Shown here: positions 7,035 through 15,121 of the stretch, in pieces
Layout: every line of letters starts with the position of its first letter
How positions within the stretch are numbered: the first letter of the stretch is position 1
From: Streptomyces californicus
GTDB taxonomy: Bacteria > Actinomycetota > Actinomycetes > Streptomycetales > Streptomycetaceae
Direction of reading: 5' to 3'
Assembly: GCF_000717645.1 (NCBI RefSeq)
Contig: NZ_JNZZ01000024.1
Coordinates: 1-64,000 of the forward strand
Length of the DNA stretch: 64,000 nucleotides
Notes under the pieces: generated by a model
Databases searched by the model: none
Told to the model about the DNA's origin: nothing
What the model saw: only the letters and a program-made list of their open reading frames with translations
Made by a program: the position numbers and the translations under genes

Positions 7035-7441
7035 CGGCGGGGCGGGACGGGGGTCCGGACGGCCTCTCGTCCCGCCCGGGGCCACGGGGGCCCGCCAGCC
7101 GCCGGGAGGCCGGGGGAGAGCCGCCCGGAGCCGCAGCCAGGACGACACCTGACAGAGGCGCGAGCCCGCCTCTTTCTGGTGGCAGCGGTCCGCCGGATCT
7201 GGCGGGGTCCGCCGGACCTCGCACACCGGGGCTGGCAGGGGTCCGGACCAGATCCGCACGTCACCGCCCGGACCCGCCCACAGGTCCGGACCCGATCCAC
7301 CGGACCTCGGACCAGGTCCGGACCCAACAACCGGACCCAGCGGCCCCAGATCCAGACCCCGGACCCCAGGTCCGGACCCGCACTTGCCGACCTCGCATCG
7401 ACCTGGTGCGAGATCCGACATTCCATTGAGGAGCAGTAGCC
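7035..7441. repeat. Repeat-rich spacer with four GGTCCGGACC palindromes
   Basis: The decamer palindrome GGTCCGGACC occurs exactly at 7240-7249, 7283-7292, 7315-7324 and 7369-7378, with several one- or two-base variants around them. The left half, 7060-7145, is the G-rich degenerate type found elsewhere in this element. A frame open through the palindromes encodes only low-complexity repeats and is rejected as a gene. The array lies directly upstream of the gene at 7442 and could be an operator cluster, a partition site or a secondary origin. Confidence 0.65.
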
Positions 7442-7921
7442 ATGAACGAGACCGAACTGATGGAGCTTGCCCGGCAGGCCATCAAGGACGAGGACAGCGC
7501 CCGGCTCAACGCCAAGGCCGCCGAGCTGGCCACCGCCGACGAGGCCGCCCGGCTGGCCGCCGCCAAGGAGGCGCACACCGAGGAGTTGAAGGCCGCCGCC
7601 GAGGAGGCGATGAACGCCGAGGGCGTCACGCTCTCCGACCTCGCCCGAAAGTTCGACGCAGCGGTGGCCGCGCTGGCCGACCTCGCCACCGCCGCCTGCA
7701 CTCGCAACGAGGTGATCGGACGTCATGCGTCGGGCATCCAGGCGGCCGGACTCCGTGAGGCGGAGCGGACCCCCGCGCCTGAGCTGCTGGCGCGAGCGCT
7801 GGCTCTGGCTGCGAACCAGGTCGCGACCCCGGGCAACGGGCTCAAGAACTTGGCCAGCGGCGTCCTGGCCTACTCCGGCCCGCTGCACCGGGCGACGGCA
7901 GTGGAGCGCGCCGCCCGGTAG
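7442..7921 (+). CDS. Alanine-rich coiled-coil protein of unknown function
   Basis: This 159-residue protein is preceded by GAGGAG. Residues 1-80 are an uninterrupted Ala/Glu/Lys helix (ARLNAKAAELATADEAARLA and following), predicted coiled coil. The rest is helical and less charged, ending in Arg. It is preceded by the palindrome array, a layout compatible with a DNA-binding partition or nucleoid-type protein, but no known motif supports that. Confidence 0.65.
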   Translation: MNETELMELARQAIKDEDSARLNAKAAELATADEAARLAAAKEAHTEELKAAAEEAMNAEGVTLSDLARKFDAAVAALADLATAACTRNEVIGRHASGIQAAGLREAERTPAPELLARALALAANQVATPGNGLKNLASGVLAYSGPLHRATAVERAAR

Positions 7922-8058
7922 GGCCGTCCCGGCCTCCCGTGGTATCTCCCGCCGCACGAGAGATCCGGCCGGGGCCCTGGGGCCGCCCGGGGGTCTCAGG
8001 CCCTCGGAGATACCGTCCCGGCCCTCGGCCGGCGAAGGGTTGACGACCCGCACGCAGG

Positions 8059-8102
8059 AGGGGCCCGGAAGCTACCCGCCAAGGATTCGCTTCCGGGCCC
8101 CT
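8059..8102 (+). terminator. Hairpin terminator in the 7922-8181 gap
   Basis: AGGGGCCCGGAAGC and its exact complement form a 14-bp stem with a 16-base loop. A second, 8-bp hairpin (8130-8137 with 8158-8165) follows just before the next gene. Confidence 0.7.
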
Positions 8103-8181
8103 CAACCACGAACGACCCGACAAGGAAGGCCGCCCGGACCCAGGAAAGCACGGGATTCCGGGCGGTCGGAAGGGACCACCG

Positions 8182-8634
8182 ATGGCCACCGCCAAGACCT
8201 TCAAGCCGGAATTCCGGACCCGCACCGGAAAGCGCGTCAGCTTCGGCGCGGACTACACCCACAGCACCGCCGCCAAGCGTCGCGCCGGGCGCACCAAGAA
8301 CGGCCTTCCCCGCATTTCAGCGGTGGGAGCTGGCACGGTCGTCCGGCGTCCTCGCCGCTGGGTTCCCTGGGCCGTCTTCGGCGTGAACTCGGCAGCGCTC
8401 GGCGGCTATTTCGCCATTCACGAGCTGGGGCCCGTGCCGGGGGGCCTGGTCATCGCCGGAGGGCTGTACGTCGCGTACAAGGTCGCGCGCTGGACCGTGG
8501 GGGAGGTGGCCCACTGGAGCGTCAAGGCCCGGCAGATCAGGGGCCGCGACGAGGTGGCCGCGTTCGCCAGCGACGGCTTGCCCACCACCCGAGTCCCGGC
8601 CGACACGGTCAACCACTCCGGCTTCCAGCGGTAA
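8182..8634 (+). CDS. Membrane protein with basic N-terminus, unknown function
   Basis: This 150-residue protein has a strongly basic N-terminal 55 residues (KRRAGRTKNGLPR and VRRPRRW) and two close hydrophobic segments near 57-75 and 82-98, VPWAVFGVNSAALGGYFAI and PGGLVIAGGLYVAYKVA, followed by an amphipathic tail. AAGGGA precedes the ATG. The pattern suggests a small inner-membrane protein with a nucleic-acid- or lipid-binding N-terminus. No family is recognised. A very long inverted repeat starts seven bases after its stop. Confidence 0.65.
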   Translation: MATAKTFKPEFRTRTGKRVSFGADYTHSTAAKRRAGRTKNGLPRISAVGAGTVVRRPRRWVPWAVFGVNSAALGGYFAIHELGPVPGGLVIAGGLYVAYKVARWTVGEVAHWSVKARQIRGRDEVAAFASDGLPTTRVPADTVNHSGFQR

Positions 8635-8640
8635 CGAGCC

Positions 8641-8760
8641 GTAATTGGAAACTGGAAACTGGAAAGCCCGCCCCACCCCCTCCCGCCGGGTACGTGCCCA
8701 GGCACGGGGGGTGTGGGAGGGGCGCAGTTTCCAGCTTCCAGTTCCAGTTTCCAATTACGG
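8641..8760. repeat. Long imperfect inverted repeat with GGAAACT arms
   Basis: The left arm (8641-8665) contains GTAATTGGAAACTGGAAACT and the right arm (about 8726-8758) contains the complementary AGTTCCAGTTTCCAATTAC. The inner parts, GCCCGCCCCACCCCCTCCC and GTGTGGGAGGGGCG, also pair, and the centre CGTGCCCAGGCACG is itself a small hairpin. The whole 120 bp can form one extended stem. Within each arm the TGGAAAC unit repeats. It may be a terminator, a single-strand origin or a recombination site. Confidence 0.7.
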
Positions 8761-8946
8761 GAAGTGACGAGAAGCCCGGTCACGTGCCGTGAATGGTGGT
8801 GTGCGAGAAGGTGTGGTCGCGCCTATTCTCCGCACCTTTTTAGTTTTCGTTAAATTTAGGAAATTGTGCGGCGCGCAAATCCCGTGTTTTGATTTTCTCG
8901 CAATTCCGGCACCGGGCCGGAATTCGGGGATTCAGGGAGTCACGAA

Positions 8947-9504
8947 ATGGCCGCCAAGAACACCGCCACCCAGACCGAGCCCACCGCCTGCACCTGCTCG
9001 CAGTTCGCCACCGAGGACGGCCGGACCACCGGATGCGCGGCGGAGACCAAGCGGCTGTTCGCCCCGGGCCACGACGCCAAGCTGAAGTCGTTCCTGATCC
9101 GCATGGGGGCTGAGGGCACCGAGGTCATCCGCACCGTGGACGGCATCGCCAGCCCCGCCGACGCCAGCACCCACGCCGCCAAGTTCGCGTTCGGCCACAT
9201 GGTCGCCGCTGGGATCACCCGCGCCGAGGGCAAGGCCGCCGCCAAGGCCGAGCGCGAGGCCGCCAAGAACGACCCCGCGAAGAAGGCCGCCAAGAAGGCG
9301 CTCCGCCAGGCCAAGCAGGCGATGACCGCAGCCCTGGACGAGGCCAAGGCGGACGCCGGGGTCCGGGGCTACAAGCGGGAGCCGCAGGAGGTCACGGCCA
9401 AGGTCGGCCGCTGGGAGCGCACCGGGACCGTCGAGGGCGACACCTTCACCTACACCGACGCCAAGGGCGCGACCAAGACCACCACGAACTTCCAGCTCGT
9501 CTGA
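8947..9504 (+). CDS. Lysine/alanine-rich protein of unknown function
   Basis: This 185-residue protein begins with a Cys-containing segment (ACTCSQFATEDGRTTGCAAETKR) that resembles a compact metal-binding or structural motif. A low-complexity basic helix follows (AKAEREAAKNDPAKKAAKKA), and a C-terminal beta-like domain (KVGRWERTGTVEGDTFTYTD). Basic Ala/Lys helices of this kind occur in histone-like proteins. The gene follows an unusually AT-rich promoter region (8825-8925) with TTTTTAGTTTTCGTTAAATTT, which suggests strong or specifically regulated expression. Confidence 0.7.
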   Translation: MAAKNTATQTEPTACTCSQFATEDGRTTGCAAETKRLFAPGHDAKLKSFLIRMGAEGTEVIRTVDGIASPADASTHAAKFAFGHMVAAGITRAEGKAAAKAEREAAKNDPAKKAAKKALRQAKQAMTAALDEAKADAGVRGYKREPQEVTAKVGRWERTGTVEGDTFTYTDAKGATKTTTNFQLV

Positions 9505-9514
9505 CCACCCCGCC

Positions 9515-9541
9515 GCCGGGCGGTCGGTCGGGCCGCCCGGC
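9515..9541 (+). terminator. Hairpin terminator
   Basis: GCCGGGCGG and CCGCCCGGC form a perfect 9-bp stem with a 9-base loop, 11 bases past the preceding stop. Confidence 0.75.
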
Positions 9542-9561
9542 TCCTACCCAAGGAGTCCCCG

Positions 9562-9762
9562 ATGTACAAGATCCAGTTCCGCAACCCGCAGGGCCGCCTG
9601 GTCACGGCCCAGAACCGCGACGCCGAGACGATCCAGAAGCTCGCCGACCAGGCCCGGCAGGACATGCCCGAGGCGCACGAACTGAGGGTGCGCGAGGTGG
9701 TCCAGGACCAGGCGTCCGGCGACTTCATCTGGGCTGACTGCACGGCCGCCTTCACCCGCTGA
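9562..9762 (+). CDS. 66-residue protein of unknown function
   Basis: AAGGAG lies seven bases before the ATG. The protein has a beta-alpha-beta look: MYKIQFRNPQGRLVTAQNRD, then the helix AETIQKLADQARQDMP, then HELRVREVVQDQASGDFIW. It stands alone between two terminators, directly upstream of the recombinase. It could be a recombination directionality factor, since these are often small proteins near serine integrase genes, but no sequence motif supports that. Confidence 0.7.
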   Translation: MYKIQFRNPQGRLVTAQNRDAETIQKLADQARQDMPEAHELRVREVVQDQASGDFIWADCTAAFTR

Positions 9763-9769
9763 CGAAAGA

Positions 9770-9799
9770 GCCCGGCCGGGGGTGCCACCCCGGCCGGGC
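9770..9799 (+). terminator. Hairpin terminator before the recombinase
   Basis: GCCCGGCCGGGG and CCCCGGCCGGGC form a 12-bp perfect stem. It separates the 66-residue gene from the recombinase gene. Confidence 0.85.
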
Positions 9800-9827
9800 C
9801 TGAATGCTGAGACAAGGAATCGCCAGC

Positions 9828-12218
9828 ATGGATCAGAAGAACACAGCCGCCCTCGACATCGCCATGGGCGTCGTTGACCGCGTCACCCACTCGGTGAGAC
9901 TTCGTGCGGTCGCGTACGCCCGCGTCTCGACCGAGGAGCAGGCCAAGGGCTACGGCGTGCAGTCGGCGTTGAAGAAGATCACCCGCTACATGGGCCGCAA
10001 GGGCATGGACTACGTCGGCACGTACACCGACGAGGGCATCTCGGGGTCGCTGGAGGCCGCCGACCGCGAAGACCTCAAACGGCTGATGGCCGACGCCCAC
10101 CGCACGCCCCGCCCGTTCGACATCGTGGTCGTCAGTGAGGGCCGGGCCATCGGGCGCGTCGGCCGGGCGTTCTGGCGGTGGGTCTGGGCCCTGGAGGACA
10201 TCGGCGTGTTCGTCGGCGTAGTGGAGGACGACTACGACAACAGCACGGCCGAGGGGCGCAAGAAGATGCGCCGTGACGCCGACTACGCCGAAACCGAGTG
10301 GGAGACCATCCGCAAGCGCACTCAGGGCGGGTTGCAGGAGAAGGCCGAGGAAGGCGGGTGGCCGGGTGGCATGCCGCCCTACGGTTACGAGATCGCCTGC
10401 AAGGGCCAGAAGGGCAAGTCGCACCTTGTCCAGTGCGAGGCCGAAGTGCTGGTCCTCAAGGCGATGTGGGGGCTGGTGGTCGAGGACGGCATGAACACGA
10501 ACCAGCTGGCCGAGCGGCTCAACGTCCTGGGCCTGCTCACGAGGTCGGGCGTGCCGTGGTCGGCCACGAACGCGAGGGCCAAGCTCCTCAGCGAGTCCAC
10601 GCTCAACGCCCGCGTGATCTTCCGAAACCCCAACCGGACGCGCGCCGGGCACGGGGCCAAGTTCGGGCGTGATGGCAAGCCGCTGAACGGCGAGACGGTC
10701 ATCATCAAGCTCGACCCCATCTTCACGCCGGAGGAGGTGGCCGCCCTCAAGTCGGCCATGGGGCGGCTGGCGAACGGTAAGCCGAAGTCGCAGCCCCAGG
10801 CGTACCCGCTGTCGAAGCGCCTCTTCAACGAGCACACCGAGTGCAACTCGCACCACGTCGGCATGGCGCGCACGAGCCGGGGTGGCCGCTGGTACCGGTG
10901 CACCGGGCTGGCCGCGAAGTACCCGGGCGACACGGTGTGCGGCTGCAAGATGGTCGACGCCGACGCGATGGAGTCGGCCGTGTGGGGCGAGGTCGTCAAC
11001 CTGCTGGGCGACCCTGACCGCTTGCGGGCGATGGCGGCTGAGTGGGTCGGCATGACCGAGGGCGACAAGGTGCAGCACGCCGACCGCATCGCCGACTTCG
11101 ACCGCCAGATCGCCGACCTGGACCGAGCCATCACGACCATGGTCAAGGACTACGCCAAGGCGGGGCTTCCGGCGTCGGCCGTCGCGGCTGCCAGCGCCGC
11201 CCTTATAGAGGAGCGACGCCAGCTCACCGACATCCGTGACGAGGCCGCCCAGTGGCTGGAGGAGACCAAGGCCACCGCCCAGCGGGCGCGCGACCTGGAA
11301 GCGCTGGCCACCATGGCGCGCACCCGACTCGCTGACATGACGCCGGCCGACCAGGACGACGTGTTGGGACTGCTTGATGTGCGGGTCACCATCACCGGGC
11401 CCGTGCCTAAGCCGAAGCTCGGGCTGGCGTGCTCGCTGGCCGAGTGGTTCAAGGAGGCTGGGCGCAAGGTGCCCGCCGAGCTGACCGACGAGGCATGGGC
11501 GCTGGCCGAACCGGTCGTCAAGGCGTGGGAGCCGCCGAACCACAAGCTGATCCCCGGCCGCCTGATGCTCGACGCGATGTTCTACAAGGCGCGCACCGGG
11601 TGCAAGTGGTCGGACCTGCCCGAGCGGTTCGGTCTCTGGAAGGGCATCCACTCCCGATACAAGACGTGGCGGAACTGCGGGGTCTGGGACGACGTGATGG
11701 CCGCCCTGCCCCAGGAGGGCCCCGGCTACCGCCCGGTGCCGAAACTCAACCTGGTGCCGCCCTTCCGGGTGGAAGGCCGGGTGGACCCCCGCGTCCTGAC
11801 GGGTGCCGACATCCAGGAAGAAATGGTGGCCCCGGAAGCAGGTGTCCCCGGACCGGCCACCAGCGGACTTTCGTCAGGAGTGCACGAGTTGCTGAGAGGC
11901 GAGGGCGTTCTCGTGACCGACGCGGACGAAGTCGTGGAACTGGTGGGGGACATGGGCGAGCTGACGCCGGACCGCCGGGGCCCGGTGCTGCCCAGGGACC
12001 ACCTGGACGCGAGCACCGCGCGCGTCCTCGACGCCCTCCCTTACCACGGGGCCGCCCGCACCCGTGACCTCGCCCGCGCGGCGGGGGCGTCCACGGACGA
12101 AACCCTCGGTCGGCTGTACGAACTTCACTCACTGGGGTTCGTCGAACGGGAAGGCGACGGCTGGCGGTTGACGCCGCCTCGCCCAAGCAACGACGACGCG
12201 CGGCGGGGCGGTACTTGA
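9828..12218 (+). CDS. Large serine recombinase reading through into DprA C-terminus
   Basis: This 796-codon frame has four parts. Residues about 25-170 form the serine-recombinase catalytic domain (AYARVSTEEQ, catalytic S34). About 190-480 contain the recombinase domain, a Cys-rich zinc ribbon (residues near 336-371) and a coiled coil. About 550-625 match the N-terminal DUF4096-type domain of IS5-family transposases (ELTDEAWALAEPVV, RTGCKWSDLPERF). From residue 672 the sequence is the DprA C-terminus. The ATG at 9828 is chosen for the AAGGA upstream; another lies at 9804. The enzyme should integrate and excise the first element. In the circular form its C-terminus must differ, because the DprA part belongs to the chromosome. 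Confidence 0.9.
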   Translation: MDQKNTAALDIAMGVVDRVTHSVRLRAVAYARVSTEEQAKGYGVQSALKKITRYMGRKGMDYVGTYTDEGISGSLEAADREDLKRLMADAHRTPRPFDIVVVSEGRAIGRVGRAFWRWVWALEDIGVFVGVVEDDYDNSTAEGRKKMRRDADYAETEWETIRKRTQGGLQEKAEEGGWPGGMPPYGYEIACKGQKGKSHLVQCEAEVLVLKAMWGLVVEDGMNTNQLAERLNVLGLLTRSGVPWSATNARAKLLSESTLNARVIFRNPNRTRAGHGAKFGRDGKPLNGETVIIKLDPIFTPEEVAALKSAMGRLANGKPKSQPQAYPLSKRLFNEHTECNSHHVGMARTSRGGRWYRCTGLAAKYPGDTVCGCKMVDADAMESAVWGEVVNLLGDPDRLRAMAAEWVGMTEGDKVQHADRIADFDRQIADLDRAITTMVKDYAKAGLPASAVAAASAALIEERRQLTDIRDEAAQWLEETKATAQRARDLEALATMARTRLADMTPADQDDVLGLLDVRVTITGPVPKPKLGLACSLAEWFKEAGRKVPAELTDEAWALAEPVVKAWEPPNHKLIPGRLMLDAMFYKARTGCKWSDLPERFGLWKGIHSRYKTWRNCGVWDDVMAALPQEGPGYRPVPKLNLVPPFRVEGRVDPRVLTGADIQEEMVAPEAGVPGPATSGLSSGVHELLRGEGVLVTDADEVVELVGDMGELTPDRRGPVLPRDHLDASTARVLDALPYHGAARTRDLARAAGASTDETLGRLYELHSLGFVEREGDGWRLTPPRPSNDDARRGGT
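11841..12218 (+). pseudogene. dprA: 3' fragment of dprA, containing the right att junction
   Basis: From the GVPGPATSGLSSGVHELLRGE segment to the stop, the protein matches the end of the DprA Rossmann domain plus its winged-helix C-terminal domain (DEVVELVGDMGEL, RVLDALPYHGAARTRDLARAA, LYELHSLGFVEREGDGW). DprA loads RecA onto incoming single strands. The DNA upstream of 11841 is recombinase sequence, so the first two thirds of dprA must lie beyond the left end of the element, outside this window. In Streptomyces dprA stands next to whiG, as here. The exact crossover lies close to 11841. Confidence 0.85.
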
Positions 12219-12473
12219 CCTGGAGCATTCGGGTGAAAAGGTAAGGCCGGTGACCTCGCACGATCGATCGGTGACCTGTCGGGGGCTCGCGACCGCGGCT
12301 GCGGCGGCTCTCCCCGACGGGCATGGACGGCGGGACGGGCGACGCGCCGTCACGCCGTACGGATCTCCCGTCCTGCGCGGACCGCGACGTCACAGTCACG
12401 CTACGCTCACAAGGATTCCGGCTCAGACAGCAAGTCCCCCAGCACTTCACGGCAGAACGGCTCAAGGCACCAC

Positions 12474-13310
12474 ATGCCCCAGCACACCTCCGGGTCTGAC
12501 CGCGCGGCAGCACCACCGCTTGCGCGTGGCACTGTGCGCCCTCCCGCCCCCTCCTCCCTCGACGAGTTGTGGCGCTCCTACAAGACCACGGGTGACGAGC
12601 GGCTGCGGGAGCAGCTGATCCTGCACTACTCGCCGCTCGTCAAATACGTCGCGGGCCGGGTCAGCGTCGGGCTGCCGTCCAACGTCGAGCAGGCCGACTT
12701 CGTCTCCTCCGGGGTCTTCGGACTGATCGACGCCATCGAGAAGTTCGACCTCGAACGAGCCATCAAGTTCGAGACGTACGCGATCACCAGGATCCGCGGC
12801 GCGATGATCGACGAACTCCGTGCCCTGGACTGGATCCCCCGCTCCGTCCGGCAGAAGGCGCGCAACGTGGAACGCGCCTACGCCACGCTGGAGGCGCAGT
12901 ACCGGCGTACGCCCTCGGAGGCGGAGGTCGCCGCGGAGATGGGTATCGCGCTGGAGGAACTGCACGCTGTTTTCAGCCAGTTGTCGCTGGCGAACGTGGT
13001 CGCCCTGGAAGAACTGCTGCACGTCGGCGGCGAGGGGGGCGACCGGCTGAGCCTGATGGACACCCTGGAGGACACCGCCGCGGACAATCCGGTGGAGGTC
13101 GCCGAGGACCGCGAGCTGCGAAGACTCCTGGCACGGGCGATCAACACCCTCCCCGACCGCGAGAAGACCGTGGTGACCCTCTACTACTACGAGGGCCTGA
13201 CCCTCGCGGAGATCGGCAACGTCCTCGGGGTGACCGAGAGCAGAGTCAGCCAGATCCACACCAAGTCCGTGCTCCAGCTCCGGGCGAAGCTGGCCGACGA
13301 AGGCCGCTGA
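12474..13310 (+). CDS. whiG: RNA polymerase sigma factor WhiG
   Basis: This 278-residue FliA-type sigma factor controls the start of sporulation in aerial hyphae. Region 2 ([43 protein letters not shown]), region 3 and the region 4 helix-turn-helix ([26 protein letters not shown]) are all intact. Length and sequence fit WhiG of other streptomycetes. It normally lies downstream of dprA; here the dprA fragment ends 255 bases before it, so integration leaves whiG and its near promoter untouched. In the organism its activity is held by the anti-sigma factor RsiG. Confidence 0.97.
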   Translation: MPQHTSGSDRAAAPPLARGTVRPPAPSSLDELWRSYKTTGDERLREQLILHYSPLVKYVAGRVSVGLPSNVEQADFVSSGVFGLIDAIEKFDLERAIKFETYAITRIRGAMIDELRALDWIPRSVRQKARNVERAYATLEAQYRRTPSEAEVAAEMGIALEELHAVFSQLSLANVVALEELLHVGGEGGDRLSLMDTLEDTAADNPVEVAEDRELRRLLARAINTLPDREKTVVTLYYYEGLTLAEIGNVLGVTESRVSQIHTKSVLQLRAKLADEGR

Positions 13311-13734
13311 CGCCGCCGCCGGGGGCGTTGACACGACGGACGAGGGGTGCGACGCGGTCGGCGGACTCGCTGCCGCCGCCGTTCGACGCCTGCCGTGCCG
13401 CACGTCTCCACCCCGACGACCCCGACCGCCCTGACCGCGCCCGGGCGTCCCGGGTCCGCCGGGGCCGGGCGTGCCGGACCCGGGCGGACCGTGCGTGGTC
13501 GGGGCCGCCGGGTGCGTGCGTGGCCGGGGCCGGGCGTGCGCGTCGCGCGCTCCCGGCTCGGCGGTGCGCATCCACCGGTGATCCTGCCCCGCCTCGTTCC
13601 GAGCCCGGGGCGGCACTCACCTCCGTCTGCTGCCGGCTCTTCGCGTCGCTCTCCGGCTGTTCGGCGTCGCTCTCCGGCCAGGGGATGGACGGCCGGACCC
13701 TTCCGCCTTTCGCGTGCCGCCGTAGAGTGGACAT
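13311..13734. other. Gene-free stretch between whiG and the TetR gene
   Basis: No frame here has convincing gene character. The sequence is extremely GC-rich with short repeats, including a doubled GGCGTCGCTCTCCGG-like block at about 13642-13678. No obvious terminator follows whiG. Confidence 0.4.
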
Positions 13735-14316
13735 GTGCCCAGGATTCGAGCGGCCTCCGTGGCCGAGCACCGGACCATGCAGCGCGGCGCCCTCCTGGAC
13801 GCCGCGCGCTCCCTGTTGTCCGAGGGCGGTACGGAGGCGCTGACCTTCCCCGCACTCGCCGAGCGCACGGGCCTCGCCAGGTCCTCCGTGTACGAGTACT
13901 TCCGCTCCCGTGCCGCCGTCGTCGAGGAGCTGTGCGCCGTCGACTTCCCCGTCTGGGCGGCCGAGGTCGAGAACGCCATGCAGCGCGCCGAGACGCCCGA
14001 GGCGAAGATCGAGGCGTACGTCCGCCGACAGCTCGACCTCGTCGGGGACCGCCGCCACCGCGCGGTCGTCGCGATCTCCGCGAGCGAGCTGGACGCGGGG
14101 GCGCGGGAGAAGATCCGCGCCGCGCACGGCGGGCTGATCGCCATGATCGTCGAAGCGCTCGGCGACCTCGGTCACACGCAGCCGAGGCTGGCGGCCATGC
14201 TGCTCCAGGGGTCGGTCGACGCGGCCGTGCGCCGGATCGAGCTGGGCGTCGCGGAGGAGCCGGGTGTCATCGCGGACACCGCCGTCGCGATGGTCCTGCG
14301 CGGGGTGGCCGGCTGA
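13735..14316 (+). CDS. TetR-family transcriptional regulator
   Basis: This 193-residue protein has the TetR N-terminal helix-turn-helix (LLDAARSLLSEGGTEALTFPALAERTGLARSSVYEYFRSRAAVVEEL), followed by an all-helical ligand-binding domain that starts with a cluster of acidic residues. The GTG start at 13735 has only a weak ribosome-binding site (GAGTGG). Its last 50 bases overlap the convergent peptidase-like gene. The ligand and targets cannot be read from the sequence. A TetR gene in this position next to whiG is common in Streptomyces. Confidence 0.9.
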   Translation: MPRIRAASVAEHRTMQRGALLDAARSLLSEGGTEALTFPALAERTGLARSSVYEYFRSRAAVVEELCAVDFPVWAAEVENAMQRAETPEAKIEAYVRRQLDLVGDRRHRAVVAISASELDAGAREKIRAAHGGLIAMIVEALGDLGHTQPRLAAMLLQGSVDAAVRRIELGVAEEPGVIADTAVAMVLRGVAG

Positions 14317-15121
14317 CCACGGCGGCCGGGCCCGTGCCCGGTTCCGGCACCCCGAACACCGGAAGCAGCCGCGAGGGGCCCCTCCGCAGCAGCGAGGGCG
14401 GCAGCAGCGAGAGCGGGTCCAGGTAGGCGTCCCCGCGTCGCAGCCCCCAGTGCAGACATCCCGCCGCGCAGTGGAAGGGCCCCGCCTCCAGCACCGCGAC
14501 CGGCTCTCCCGCGCGTACGTCCGCGTCCTTCTCGACCAGGGCCCGCACCGGTTCGTACGTGATGCGCAGCGGGGGTGAGCCGCTGTGTGCCACCTCGACG
14601 GCGAGCACCCCGCGCCCCGCGACCCGGCCCGCGAACGACACCCGGCCGTCGGCGGCCGCCAGCACCCGACTGCCCGCGGCGGCCGCGAGGTCCACACCGC
14701 GGTGGCCCGGCCCGTACGGTCCGGCGGGCGGCTCCCACCCCCGTAACACCGCGGGCCGTCCCGCCAGCGGCCAGCTCCGGCCTCCACCGCCTCGGCCCGG
14801 TTCCGTTCCCGACTCCGGTCGCGACGTCGGCTCCGGGGCCGGGGCGGACGTCGGGTCGGAGCCCGGGTCCGTACCCGTATCCCTATCGGGGGAGCCCCTG
14901 ACCGTGCCGGCAGCCGGTTCCGGCGGTGGCGACTGGACGCCGACGGGTGTGACCACCACGGCCCACCCCGAGGACCCGGTCACCGGGGGAGGCCCGGCCG
15001 CCGGGAAGAGTGCGTACAGCGTGAGGGCCAGGAGCAACGCGGGCGTCAGCAGCAGCGGCGCGAGCCACGACAGAGTGCGACGGACGGGCGAGCGGCGCAT
15101 GCCGCCGGGGTGAAGGCGCAT
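14267..15121 (-). CDS. Secreted or membrane-anchored M23 (LytM-type) peptidase
   Basis: This 284-residue protein has an N-terminal transmembrane or signal segment (LSWLAPLLLTPALLLALTLYALF, about residues 16-38), a Pro/Ser/Thr-rich linker to about 110, and an M23 domain. The zinc-binding features are HRGVDL (H-x3-D), and CLHWGLRRG near 230 supplying the second motif. Such enzymes cut peptidoglycan cross-links at the cell surface. The tail after about residue 250 is Arg/Pro-rich and overlaps the TetR gene, so the true functional end may be earlier. An alternative start is the ATG at 15100. Confidence 0.85.
   Translation of the reverse strand: MRLHPGGMRRSPVRRTLSWLAPLLLTPALLLALTLYALFPAAGPPPVTGSSGWAVVVTPVGVQSPPPEPAAGTVRGSPDRDTGTDPGSDPTSAPAPEPTSRPESGTEPGRGGGGRSWPLAGRPAVLRGWEPPAGPYGPGHRGVDLAAAAGSRVLAAADGRVSFAGRVAGRGVLAVEVAHSGSPPLRITYEPVRALVEKDADVRAGEPVAVLEAGPFHCAAGCLHWGLRRGDAYLDPLSLLPPSLLRRGPSRLLPVFGVPEPGTGPAAVVSRPPRAGPSRRRCPR

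Noticed and set aside
7179..7439. 86-codon plus-strand frame through the GGTCCGGACC array
   Set aside because: It translates the repeats into a monotonous Arg/Thr/Pro sequence and lacks a ribosome-binding site; better explained as non-coding repeats.
9450..11651. 733-codon open frame opposite the recombinase
   Set aside because: Low-complexity His/Arg/Gly/Val-rich translation typical of antisense shadows; the plus strand carries a clear serine recombinase.
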